Positions 1 to 6,994 of a DNA stretch of 10,802 bases are shown piece after piece. Every line of letters begins with the position of its first letter. Within the stretch, counting starts at the first letter, position 1. Below the pieces are notes generated by a model. That model was not told the DNA's origin, made no database searches, and saw only the letters and a list, made by a program, of their open reading frames with translations. This DNA comes from Bacillota bacterium (GTDB lineage Bacteria > Bacillota > Sulfobacillia > JAJZYS01 > JAJYTV01), in contig JAJYNV010000451.1 of NCBI GenBank assembly GCA_021786135.1, positions 1-10,802 on the forward strand. The letters run 5' to 3'. The translations under genes were made by a program, and so were the position numbers.

Positions 1-204
1 GTTGAACGTCATGTCATCAGTCACGAGAACGTCAGGCTCATTCTCCTGCGACTCCTGAAATAGGCTGTACGATGGGTTGAAGCCAGAAATCCTGGCCTTG
101 ACGATGGCTCCAGTGATGGTCGCTTGGTCATACGTATATCTGTCCTCATCCACAAAAGAGAACCAACGTTCGCTCTCGGAATTGTCCTGGTGCAGCGAAA
201 ACAC
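1..204 (-). CDS. Unrecognised protein, N-terminal fragment (runs off left edge)
   Basis: An open frame on the minus strand reads from a GTG at 204 to the window edge, giving 68 residues that begin VFSLHQDNSESERWFSF and continue with a mixed, soluble-looking, acidic sequence (FVDEDRYTYDQ, then GAIVKARISGFNPSYSLF). I do not recognise the family and give no function. Support for a real gene: a good promoter lies just upstream (-10 at 241-246, -35 at 263-268), giving a leader of about 30 nt, and a GGAGG motif at 208-212 precedes the GTG, although the 3-nt spacing is short. An in-frame TTG at 216 is an alternative start, and the frame is closed by a TAA at about 237. Codon use is less GC-rich than in the genes to the right. 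The rest of the gene is outside the window, so its domain content is unknown. Confidence 0.5.
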   Translation of the reverse strand, partial: MFSLHQDNSESERWFSFVDEDRYTYDQATITGAIVKARISGFNPSYSLFQESQENEPDVLVTDDMTFN

Positions 205-240
205 CTTCCTCCACAATCTGAGTGGGGCTACCTCTTACCT

Positions 241-268
241 ATTATAGGATTTGGGGGGAAGTTCACAA
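241..268 (-). promoter_or_regulatory. Sigma-A-type promoter for the leftmost gene
   Basis: On the minus strand a perfect TATAAT (241-246) lies 16 nt downstream of TTGTGA (263-268, four of six matches to TTGACA). Transcription would begin near 234, about 30 nt before the GTG at 204. The position and orientation agree with the partial gene to its left. The match is read directly from the sequence; its activity is inferred. Confidence 0.5.
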
Positions 269-717
269 CACGTGGGCGGGCGAAGTCGAGTGTGTGAAGC
301 AGGCGTGGGGCAGGAACGGCGGGCCGCATCGCTGCTTGTTCCGCGGACGCCCAGGACGTCTTCGAATTCACGGTGCCGCCGATGCGGCACCCGGCTCCTA
401 CTTCCTCGCCCTGCTGAGACCGCCGATGCCACGCTCGCCAAGCACGAAGCTGGGAGAGCCTGCCTCGGGTTCATGAATGGAATCAACCCTGGAGGGTTTA
501 CGTTCGAAGTCGAGGCGCGATGATCAACCGGAGGGCTCGGTGCAGGTTGCGTGTGCAGCGCCCCGATTGGCGCCCACGAGCAGCGATATGCAGTCCACGC
601 GGTGCACATCCCGGTCGCCTTGGGCACTCGTAACCCCCCGGAGTCGATAGTCGACACCCAAGATAGCCCTCAGCTACACTTGCTAGGAAGGGCGCGACTT
701 GGAGAAGGCGGTCGGAA
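269..717. other. Stretch of about 450 bp with no convincing gene
   Basis: Several short open frames cross this interval on both strands, but their translations are low-complexity, rich in Pro, Arg, Ser and Ala, mutually overlapping, and lack good ribosome-binding sites, so I do not call any of them. The only local structure noticed is a small inverted repeat, GCGCC at 558-562 with GGCGC at 569-573, too short to name. The interval separates the divergent leftmost gene from the membrane-protein gene at 718. I see no tRNA, no T-box core and no repeat array. It may be decayed coding sequence or simply a long intergenic region. Confidence 0.4.
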
Positions 718-1584
718 GTGGACTGGGTTCGCAGGCGCATAGCACACCTGACAGCGCTCGTAGAATCGTTTTACCGCAAGGTCGCCGGAGTACCACATCG
801 CGCAATCACGTGGGTCGCACTCCGAATCTTCCAGGCCACCGTCTGGACCGCGCGACTGATCGAATCCGGCGGTGCGCCTCAGACGTGGAAGTATGTGATT
901 CTGCTGTTCGGCGTTGCGGTGACGGTGCTTGGACATGGTCTATTCGCAACACACTTGGCATATCGGATGCGTGATTTGGCGCCCACATACTGGGCCACTG
1001 TCCTTGCCGCGTTTCTCGCGGCCTGCTTGGTGATCTGGTTCGACAGAACGCGAGACCCCAAAGGGTGGAACGACAATCGATGGTGGGTGGCCGTCGTGGT
1101 GGGCACGTCGTTCGTTCAACTGTTCATGCTACCGGTCACGCCTCCCCCTCTCCTATTGTGGACGTACACTGCGATCGGAGGATGTCTCGCCGCCGGTGTG
1201 TTGCAGTACGCGTCGCCATGGCTGTTCGAGCTCACGGCATGGCTCCTCGACCGGCTCAGGGAGGCGACACGACGGTACCGTACGATTCAGGCATCAGCGG
1301 CCTTCCATGCCTCTTTCACTGTTACAGCAACAGCGACAGTGGGGTATCCAGAAGATCCCGCGCCGGACGACGGGTCCGCAACGGAAGTTCCACAAGTAGA
1401 ACAGGCCGAGGGCGAAGGGCGGGGGCAGGCCCCGGCACCGGGAGTAGACAGAGGGACTATCGCGCTACTCTTCCTCGCGATCATTGCGATCTTCATTCTG
1501 GTCATGGCGTGGGCGGCTGATCGCTGGAGCAAGCGGGGAGCATCAGAGAAGTCTCCGGTGAATGGGCAGTCGCACCCTGGATAG
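718..1584 (+). CDS. Multi-pass membrane protein of unknown function
   Basis: The 288-residue product starts at GTG 718; a GGAG at 701-704 is a weak, distant ribosome-binding site, and a TTG at 699 is in another frame, so the start is uncertain. I do not recognise the family. Hydrophobic segments lie at about residues 58-82, 89-108, 122-141, 145-167 and 246-266, suggesting five membrane passes. The N-terminal 50 residues are amphipathic with several Arg, and residues 168-245 form a long non-membrane stretch whose second part (about 210-245) is rich in Pro, Glu, Asp and Gly, likely a disordered linker before the last helix. The C-terminus is short and basic. It stands alone between the divergent leftmost gene and the convergent gpr, and its base composition is less GC-rich than the genes to the right. 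The sustained alternation of membrane helices and charged loops supports a real protein; any role would be a guess. Confidence 0.7.
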   Translation: MDWVRRRIAHLTALVESFYRKVAGVPHRAITWVALRIFQATVWTARLIESGGAPQTWKYVILLFGVAVTVLGHGLFATHLAYRMRDLAPTYWATVLAAFLAACLVIWFDRTRDPKGWNDNRWWVAVVVGTSFVQLFMLPVTPPPLLLWTYTAIGGCLAAGVLQYASPWLFELTAWLLDRLREATRRYRTIQASAAFHASFTVTATATVGYPEDPAPDDGSATEVPQVEQAEGEGRGQAPAPGVDRGTIALLFLAIIAIFILVMAWAADRWSKRGASEKSPVNGQSHPG

Positions 1585-1679
1585 GTGGCAGCTTTCAACC
1601 CCCTGCGCCCTTCTCGCCCTTGTAGCCAGGCTGCGAAATGCTGCTGGCCCTCTGATGAGTACCTAGGACGGAAGCGCCG

Positions 1680-2639
1680 TTATGAGTAAAGCCCGAACTC
1701 CCCGATGTCGATCCCTGGCTGCAGGCTGGTGTTCAACGCGCCAGCAATCAGCCTGGAAAGATCCTCGATCTGGGCGTCGATCTCCTTCGGGGTGACCATG
1801 AGATCCCCCACGGATTCCCCCAGCACCTGGGCAATCAGGGCATCTCGCTGCTTGTCGTACAGTTCGTCGAGAACCTCGTAGAATTGCACATCGTCCTTCA
1901 GCTCTTCGATCAGTCCCTGGATGGTATCCCGCGCGATCGTGATCGCATGCACCACCGTGGGCACACCGATGGCCAGCACCGGCACGCCGAGCGTCTCCCG
2001 GTTGATGGCCGCGCGATGGTTGCCGACACCCGAACCTGGCTGGATGCCGGTGTCGGAAAGCTGGATGGTGCTCGCAATGCGCTCCACGGAGCGCGCCGCC
2101 AGAGCATCCACGGCGATGACGAATCCCGGCTGCAGGCGATCGACAACGGCGCGCACCATCTCTCCCGTCTCGATGCCCGTAATGCCTAGGACCCCCGGCG
2201 CAAGAGCGGCGACAGGGCGCATCCGCTTCTGGACTTCCGGCGGCACGACCGCCTTCAGGTGCCGTGTCACAAGGAGGCGGGACACGACGCGCGGTCCCAG
2301 GGCGTCAGGCGTCGCTTGCCAGTTGCCCAGCCCGACCACGAGCGCTTCCGAAAGATCGCCGCCCGCGGGTAGCATGCGCAGGATCTCCTCGCTGAGATGC
2401 TTGCCCACCGATGCTGCGTGCTCGCGATCATGTCGGCGCAGCTGCCGCGACTCGAAGGTGACGTAGCGCCCGACCGGCTTGCCGACAGCCTTGGCCCCTT
2501 CCTCAGACTCGACCACCACCTCGCTGATGGTGACACCATCCTGGGTGCGTTCCGACGCGCGCACACCCGACAGTTGACGGGCCAATCGCTGGGCGTCACG
2601 ATGGGCTTCGATCGCTAGGTCCGTGCGCAAGTTTGGCAC
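1680..2639 (-). CDS. gpr: Germination (spore) protease GPR
   Basis: GPR degrades the small acid-soluble proteins (SASP) that coat spore DNA when spores germinate, releasing amino acids; it acts in the forespore and germinating spore. The 319-residue product fits MEROPS family A25: RTDLA at residues 5-9 is the autoprocessing region, so the pro-sequence would be only about seven residues if cleavage falls after Asp7 as in Bacillus homologues. LGNWQATPDALGP (104-116) and AVDALAAR (176-183) carry Asp112 and Asp178, which have the same 66-residue spacing as the two catalytic-site aspartates in Bacillus GPR. GITGIETGEM, SDTGIQPGSGVGN, GVPVLAIGVPTVV and MVTPKEID are further family blocks. It is shorter than the roughly 370 residues of Bacillus GPR, mostly before the C-terminal MVTPKE block. 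The GTG start at 2639 has a GGAGG at 2647-2651 with 7-nt spacing. The gene stands alone and is divergent from the permease; the family is normally transcribed by the forespore sigma factor G. Confidence 0.97.
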   Translation of the reverse strand: MPNLRTDLAIEAHRDAQRLARQLSGVRASERTQDGVTISEVVVESEEGAKAVGKPVGRYVTFESRQLRRHDREHAASVGKHLSEEILRMLPAGGDLSEALVVGLGNWQATPDALGPRVVSRLLVTRHLKAVVPPEVQKRMRPVAALAPGVLGITGIETGEMVRAVVDRLQPGFVIAVDALAARSVERIASTIQLSDTGIQPGSGVGNHRAAINRETLGVPVLAIGVPTVVHAITIARDTIQGLIEELKDDVQFYEVLDELYDKQRDALIAQVLGESVGDLMVTPKEIDAQIEDLSRLIAGALNTSLQPGIDIGEFGLYS

Positions 2640-2658
2640 CGCATCGCCTCCGGCGGCC

Positions 2659-2687
2659 TAGTCTGCCCCCAGGGGGCCAGAGCATGC
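2659..2687 (-). promoter_or_regulatory. Possible sigma-G-like promoter of gpr
   Basis: On the minus strand GCATG (complement of 2683-2687) is followed after 17 nt by CAGACTA (complement of 2659-2665). These resemble the forespore sigma-G elements GNATR and CATNNTA, with one mismatch in the -10. The spacer contains the inverted repeat GCCCCCAGGGGGC (2665-2677), which is also explained by GC-rich composition. Transcription would start near 2652, leaving a very short leader before the GTG at 2639 with the GGAGG at its 5' end; that is a weakness of the call. Confidence 0.3.
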
Positions 2688-2760
2688 GAATTCGCGCGAC
2701 GGTGCGGACCAGGAAAGAGACCCCTCCGTGCGGCCAAGCTTTCCCCTCTTGGCAGGAGGC

Positions 2761-2787
2761 AACCTTTGCAGAGCGAAGTGCAACGTT
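2761..2787. promoter_or_regulatory. Imperfect inverted repeat upstream of the permease
   Basis: TTGCA at 2766-2770 and TGCAA at 2779-2783 form a dyad with an 8-nt centre, and flanking bases extend the match to eight of ten per arm. It lies just before the permease ribosome-binding site, a position where a repressor operator could act. No clear sigma-A promoter was found nearby. This is a pattern observation only; no regulator is assigned. Confidence 0.22.
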
Positions 2788-2790
2788 TCG

Positions 2791-2806
2791 GGAGGTGGCT
2801 TAGCTG
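2791..2806 (+). promoter_or_regulatory. Ribosome-binding site and CTG start of the permease
   Basis: GGAGGTGG at 2791-2798 is a strong Shine-Dalgarno sequence. With 8 nt after GGAGG it points to the CTG at 2804-2806. A TAG at 2801-2803 closes the same frame immediately before that codon, and there is no in-frame ATG, GTG or TTG until the GTG at 2954, which would remove the first membrane helix. This combination decides for CTG as the start. Confidence 0.6.
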
Positions 2807-4126
2807 CCCGAACTACGGCGCGTCCTGCGCCTGCCGACCATCGTCTCGACCAGTGCAGGCCTCGCCTTTGCCGCGGTCAACTTTCTCGCCGTCATCCAGG
2901 TTGCGGATCTCGTAGCCGGCGATTCGGCTTGGCTCGCGATCGTCACCGCCGGAGTGCTGTGTCTGCTCGCAGCCGGGGTGTTCGGCGAACTCAACGCCGT
3001 GCTGCCGTCAGCAGCCGGCATCCGGCTCTGGACCCGCCAGGGCATCAGCGATCGCTTCTCGCTGGTTTTCACCCTGCTCTACCTGACGACCATCCTTGCC
3101 GTGATCGCCGCCGACAGCTTCATCCTGGCACAAGCCATCGAGGCCGGCATTCCCGCAATCCCCGGCATCATCTGGATCATCCTGTTCCTGTCGCTCGCGC
3201 TCTGGGCCAATCTGCGCGGCGTCAAGATCGCCGGGCGCGTCCAGGACGCCACGACATTCGTCCTGCTCGGCTCCCTGGCCCTGATTGCCATCGCCGCGCT
3301 CGTGCATGTGCACCATCCCTGGCACACGCCGTTTTCGCCCGGCGGCGGCTATCTGCAGGCCGTGGCTCTCGGCGTCTTCGTGTTCGTCGGCTTCGAGTGG
3401 GTCACGCCCTTGGCCGAAGAGGTCACCGACTCGCGGTTGATGACGCGCGGGATGTTCATCGCAATCGGTCTGATCGCAATCGCCTTCGGGCTCTTTTCGC
3501 TGGCCGCAACCCACCTCTTGCCGACGAACCAGCTGATGCACTCGCTCGTGCCGCAGCTTCTTGTCGGCAGGTCCGCCTTTGGCGTGTTCGGCTTCTGGTG
3601 GATGCTGGTCGTGACGGTGATTACCGCCGGCACGACGTTCAACGGCAGCTTCGTCTCTGCGTCGCGGCTCCTCTACGCCCTCGCCAGGGAGCGCTCCCTG
3701 CCGAGCTGGTTCGCCGCGCTGAACGATCGTTTCGTGCCGATGCGGGCCCTCTATGTGCTTTTCGGCGTATCCGTGGCGCTGGCTGCACTGGTGTTCGCCA
3801 CAGGCGGCTATCGGCTGCTGATCAACGCCGGCGCAGCACTCGAGGCGGTCATGTACGTCGTCGCGGCGCTGGCCGTCATCGGACTCAGGCGGCGGCAGCC
3901 GGATGCTGAGCGCAGCTTCAAGCTGCCGTTCGGCCTGGTTCTTCCCGTGGTCACGATCATCATCTTCCTCGTGCTGGCGGTCGGCGCAGCCACGAGTCCC
4001 TCGGGTATCGCCGGCCCCGTACCGTGGGTCCTGGTGCTGCTGGTCGTGATCGCTCTCCTGAGCTTCCTCTACGTAAGATTCTACGTGCCCAGACTGCGGG
4101 CCCGGCGTCAGAGGCCCCCGGTCTGA
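2804..4126 (+). CDS. APC-superfamily amino acid permease (CTG start)
   Basis: This is a 440-residue, roughly 12-helix secondary transporter that would import or exchange amino acids or related amines across the cytoplasmic membrane. The N-terminus read from CTG (PELRRVLRLPTIVSTSAGLAFAAVN, split here across the first helix) matches the usual APC layout: a short basic lead, then helix 1. Other family signs are ELNAVLPSAAGI after helix 2, GFEWVTPLAEEV in helix 6, and SASRLLYALARERSLPSWF after helix 8, followed by four more helices and a basic tail. The substrate cannot be told. The start is unusual: a strong ribosome-binding site at 2791-2798 points to CTG at 2804; the next conventional in-frame start is GTG 2954, which would lose helix 1 and part of helix 2. 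The stop at 4126 lies 23 nt before the M20 peptidase start, so the two are probably co-transcribed. Confidence 0.88.
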   Translation: MPELRRVLRLPTIVSTSAGLAFAAVNFLAVIQVADLVAGDSAWLAIVTAGVLCLLAAGVFGELNAVLPSAAGIRLWTRQGISDRFSLVFTLLYLTTILAVIAADSFILAQAIEAGIPAIPGIIWIILFLSLALWANLRGVKIAGRVQDATTFVLLGSLALIAIAALVHVHHPWHTPFSPGGGYLQAVALGVFVFVGFEWVTPLAEEVTDSRLMTRGMFIAIGLIAIAFGLFSLAATHLLPTNQLMHSLVPQLLVGRSAFGVFGFWWMLVVTVITAGTTFNGSFVSASRLLYALARERSLPSWFAALNDRFVPMRALYVLFGVSVALAALVFATGGYRLLINAGAALEAVMYVVAALAVIGLRRRQPDAERSFKLPFGLVLPVVTIIIFLVLAVGAATSPSGIAGPVPWVLVLLVVIALLSFLYVRFYVPRLRARRQRPPV

Positions 4127-4149
4127 GAGCGCAAAGGAGGAGACCTGCC

Positions 4150-5262
4150 TTGGCTTGGCCCACTTGGCTCGCTTCCCCGCCGCCGCTTGCCGATCTCGTA
4201 GCAGACCTCAGAGACCTCATCGCCATACCCGCCCCGCCCTTTCACGAGCACGAGCGCGCAGCCGCTCTGCGCGACTGGCTCGCGGCGCGCGGTCTGCCAG
4301 CCGAGCTCGACCAGACCGGCAACGTCATCGTGCGCTGGGGGCCACGCACAGGAAGCGGCAAGGCATTTCTCGCCCATATCGACACCGCGCTCGACGTCGG
4401 CCAGGTGGTCCTGCGCGAGGAGGACGGGCATCTCTTCGGCCACGGCTCCGCCGACAACGGAAGCGGTCTCTGCGTGCTCTCGCATCTGGCGGTGCTGGCG
4501 TGGCAGAGTGGCGTCCAGCCGCGTCAGCCTGTGTTCTTCGTCTTCAACGTTGGTGAAGAGGGCCTGGGCGACCTGCGCGGTGCGCGAGGCTTTGTCGCCG
4601 ATCATCGGCGCGAGCTCGACGCGGTGATCGCGCTCGACGGCCGTCTCGGCGACATTGTGCAGCAGGGTATCGGCTCGCGACGCCTCGACGCGGGCTTCGA
4701 GACGCTGGGCGGCCACAGCTGGAGTGACTTCGGCAACCCGTCAGCGATCCATCTCCTGGCCCAGGCGATCGCCCGGCTGGGTGATCTGGCACTGCCTGTC
4801 TCGCCGCGCACCACACTCAACGTCGGTGTGATCCAGGGCGGGAGTGCCGTCAATGCCATCGCCCGAGAGGCGCACTGCCTCATCGACCTGCGCTCCTAGG
4901 ACATGCGAGAGCTCCGCCGGCTCGAACGCGATGTCCGGGCCATCTTCCAAGACCTTGCCCATATGCCTGTCCGCTTCCACTGCCAGTGCATCGGAGACCG
5001 CCCCGGCGGTGCCGTGGACCGCGACCACCCGGTCGTGTCCGCCGCCGCCGCCGCACTCGCCGAAGTGGGGCTGACGCCGCTCTACACGGCGGGCTCCACC
5101 GACGCCAACGCGGCGCTGGGCGAAGGCATCCCCGGCATCTGCTGCGGCGTAGGCCGCGGCGGTCTCGCGCACACCCCAGACGAGTGGCTCGACGAGTCGT
5201 CCCTGGTCGACGGCCTCGAGTTTGCGGCGACCCTGCTCGACCGCTTGACCCGGAGAGCCTGA
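4150..5262 (+). pseudogene. M20-family metallopeptidase interrupted by an in-frame TAG
   Basis: Read through one TAG (4897-4899, codon 250), this frame encodes about 370 residues of a zinc-dependent M20 hydrolase, the family of peptidase T, carboxypeptidase G2 and acetylornithine deacetylase. All expected catalytic positions are visible: His76 and Asp78 in AHIDT, Asp102 in GHGSADNGSG, the Glu136-Glu137 pair in NVGEEG, Asp163 in ALDGR, and His341 in GGLAHTPDEW. GGHSWSDFGNPSA near residues 230 begins the inserted dimerisation domain. The frame after TAG continues in register with family-like sequence (DMRELRRLERDV), so only a single substitution, probably GAG (Glu) to TAG in DLRSED, separates it from an intact gene. 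The TTG start at 4150 is preceded by AAAGGAGG at 4133-4140. The downstream part has an ATG at 4903 but no usable ribosome-binding site, and lacks the main active site. The truncated 249-residue product lacks the last zinc ligand. Peptide or acyl-amino-acid hydrolysis would fit the adjacent permease. Sequencing error, a true nonsense mutation and readthrough cannot be told apart here. Confidence 0.85.
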
Positions 5263-5717
5263 TGCGCGGTGCGGATGCCGCCGGCTCTGCCATCCTGGAC
5301 GCCGAGGGCCGGGTGCTCCTTGTGCACCAGACGTACGGCGAGCGGCTGTGGGAAGTTCCCGGCGGCGTCGTGGCACCCGGCGAGAGCGCGTGGGACGCGG
5401 CCGTGCGGGAATGCGGGGAGGAGACCGGGGTCACACCCGTCCTGCCTGAACTCAGCGGCATCTACTATCGCTCCGCCAGCGACAGCTATGTCTTCATCTT
5501 CCGGGCCCTGGGCGTCACCGGCACACCGGTGCCTGACGGCCAGGAGGTCGATGAGGTGCGCTACTTCCACCTCGAGGACATCCCCTGGCCGGTGACCTCG
5601 TTCGCACTGCAGCGACTGCGGGATGCGGCGAGCTTCACAGGAGCGGTCAGCCTGCGGACCGAGCATGGAGAAGACCGCCGCCTCGTCGGGCGGCGGTCTT
5701 CGTCGCATGCACCCTAG
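5262..5717 (+). CDS. Nudix hydrolase
   Basis: A 151-residue Nudix protein, which would hydrolyse a nucleoside diphosphate linked to some other moiety; the particular substrate is not indicated. The Nudix box GX5EX7REUXEEXGU is complete: Gly35, Glu41, Arg49-Glu50, Glu53-Glu54, Gly56-Val57 (GVVAPGESAWDAAVRECGEE then TGV). An N-terminal beta strand (GSAILDAEGRVLLVHQTYGERLWEVPGG) precedes it, as usual. Its ATG overlaps the peptidase stop (TGATG at 5260-5264), indicating translational coupling with the upstream gene. The last roughly 15 residues (EDRRLVGRRSSSHAP) are encoded by a 13-bp hairpin and look like an unconserved tail, possibly a consequence of a lost earlier stop. The stop overlaps the convergent aroA stop in a shared CTAG. 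Confidence 0.93.
   Translation: MRGADAAGSAILDAEGRVLLVHQTYGERLWEVPGGVVAPGESAWDAAVRECGEETGVTPVLPELSGIYYRSASDSYVFIFRALGVTGTPVPDGQEVDEVRYFHLEDIPWPVTSFALQRLRDAASFTGAVSLRTEHGEDRRLVGRRSSSHAP
5670..5701 (-). terminator. Strong hairpin ending the trp-aro operon
   Basis: GAAGACCGCCGCC (5670-5682) and GGCGGCGGTCTTC (5689-5701) form a perfect 13-bp stem with a 6-nt loop, TCGTCG. In minus-strand orientation it begins 12 nt after the aroA stop, the right place for an intrinsic terminator of that operon; a full U-tract is lacking on either side, as is common in GC-rich genomes. In plus orientation it lies inside the Nudix coding sequence, so it is less natural as the terminator for that gene. Confidence 0.7.
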
Positions 5718-6994
5718 CGGCTGGCCGCCGCCTCAAACAGATCGAAGAATCCGGGGAATGAGACAGCCGCGGCATCGGCTCCCACCACCTCGACGCCCTG
5801 CTCGCAGCGCAAGCTGAGAATGGCCGCGGCCATCGCGATGCGGTGGTCGCCCTGGCTGTCCACAATGCCGCCTTCAAGACGCTCCTTGCCGTGGATGCGA
5901 AAGCCGTCCGGCAGTTCCTCGAAGTCGCCTCCGACCGACTCGGCCATCTGCCTGAGCGCGGCGATGCGATCGGTTTCCTTGACGCGCAGCTCGGCCGCCC
6001 CCCGCACCGTGGTGACGCCCTCGGCGCAAAGAGCCAGCGCAGCGATGGCTGGCAACTCGTCGATCATGGACGGCACCTCGTCCGCTGCAATGTCGACGCC
6101 GGTCAAGGCGCCCGATCGCACGTGCACAGCACCCGCCGGTTCCACTGCCCCATGCTCTGGTGCGATCTCGATGTGGGCACCCATGCGCTCGAGAACGCGC
6201 AGAATGCCCGTTCGTCCAGGGTTCAACCCGATACCGGCAACCGTCGCCTCTCCCTGGGGGGCCAGGGCGGCAGCCGCCAGTAGGAACGCGGCGTGCGAGA
6301 TATCGCCGGGCACCTCGACGGCACCAGGCGAGACGAGCTCCTGGCCGCCCGGAATGGTCAGGGCGTCGTCCGTCAGCTCGAACCGGACGCCGAACTGGCG
6401 TAGCATGCGCTCCGTATGGTCCCGGGTCGGTTTGAGATCCGTGAGGACCGTCTCGCCCTCCGCATCGAGGGCTGCCAGTATCAGCGCGGACTTCACCTGC
6501 GCGGATGGTAGCGGCAGAGAGATCCTGCGCCCGCTGAGGTGCGCCGGAAGGATGCAGAGCGGCGCGAGCTCGCCCTGCCTGCGCCCTTCGATCCGAGCGC
6601 CGAGCAATGCGAGAGGTTCCACGACGCGGCGCATAGGTCGGCCGCGCAGCGAGTCGTCGCCAGTCAGCACGGCAAAGATGCCGCGGCCGGCCAGAAACCC
6701 GGTTGCCAGACGCAACAGCGTGCCGGCGTTCTCACAATCGAGAGGGCCCGCAGGCTCCGAGACCCTTTCGGGCGGTCGCACCTGCACGATGTCGCCGTCG
6801 ACGGTGATATCCGCTCCGAGCGCGCGGCAGACGGCGAGGGTCGCATCCGTATCGCGCGCGCGCAGTGCGCCACGGATCCGTGTCTCGCCCTTCGCCCGCG
6901 TAGCCATGAGATACGCGCGATGCGTGACAGACTTGTCGCCAGGCACCCTGCCCTCGAAGACAAATCTCCGCCTGGGCGCAAGCACCCGCCTCAT
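5714..6994 (-). CDS. aroA: 3-phosphoshikimate 1-carboxyvinyltransferase (EPSP synthase)
   Basis: Joins shikimate-3-phosphate and phosphoenolpyruvate to form EPSP, the penultimate step to chorismate, in the cytosol. The 426-residue length is normal. Substrate-binding motifs are in order: PGDKSVTHRAYL (18-29) with Lys21, Ser22 and Arg26; CENAGTLLRL (87-96); LPSAQVKSALI; KPTRDHTERML; DEVPSMIDELPAIAALA with the catalytic Asp; RVKETDRIAAL; and DSQGDHRIAMA near the C-terminus. At the NAGT segment Leu96 stands where E. coli EPSPS has Pro101, as in many Gram-positive enzymes; no conclusion about glyphosate response is drawn. The ATG at 6994 overlaps the aroF stop (ATGA), with little ribosome-binding sequence of its own, so translation is probably coupled. 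It is the last gene of the operon. Confidence 0.97.
   Translation of the reverse strand: MRRVLAPRRRFVFEGRVPGDKSVTHRAYLMATRAKGETRIRGALRARDTDATLAVCRALGADITVDGDIVQVRPPERVSEPAGPLDCENAGTLLRLATGFLAGRGIFAVLTGDDSLRGRPMRRVVEPLALLGARIEGRRQGELAPLCILPAHLSGRRISLPLPSAQVKSALILAALDAEGETVLTDLKPTRDHTERMLRQFGVRFELTDDALTIPGGQELVSPGAVEVPGDISHAAFLLAAAALAPQGEATVAGIGLNPGRTGILRVLERMGAHIEIAPEHGAVEPAGAVHVRSGALTGVDIAADEVPSMIDELPAIAALALCAEGVTTVRGAAELRVKETDRIAALRQMAESVGGDFEELPDGFRIHGKERLEGGIVDSQGDHRIAMAAAILSLRCEQGVEVVGADAAAVSFPGFFDLFEAAASR

Noticed and set aside
235..657. A 140-codon minus-strand open frame in the left intergenic stretch
   Set aside because: Low-complexity Pro/Ser/Arg translation, no ribosome-binding site, overlaps the promoter of the leftmost gene.
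1..1584. The pair of a divergent unknown gene and a membrane protein as a known anti-phage system (for example Kiwa-like, membrane protein plus partner)
   Set aside because: The genes are divergent rather than co-directional, one is only a fragment, and I see no diagnostic motif of any such system.
1625..1648. GCCAG...CTGGC inverted repeat between the membrane-protein gene and gpr as a terminator
   Set aside because: Only 5 bp of continuous stem with a long loop and no T-rich tail.
2640..2803. A T-box or other riboswitch ahead of the amino acid permease
   Set aside because: The whole divergent gap is only 164 bp, no T-box core motif or terminator/antiterminator pair is visible, and part of it serves gpr.
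2728..3909. A 393-codon plus-strand open frame starting at GTG 2728
   Set aside because: It overlaps the permease in another frame, and its translation is extremely Arg-rich, whereas the other frame gives a full APC transporter with its own ribosome-binding site.
4903..5262. Independent translation of the peptidase 3' part from ATG 4903
   Set aside because: No usable ribosome-binding site, and the fragment lacks the main catalytic residues; it reads as the continuation of the upstream frame.
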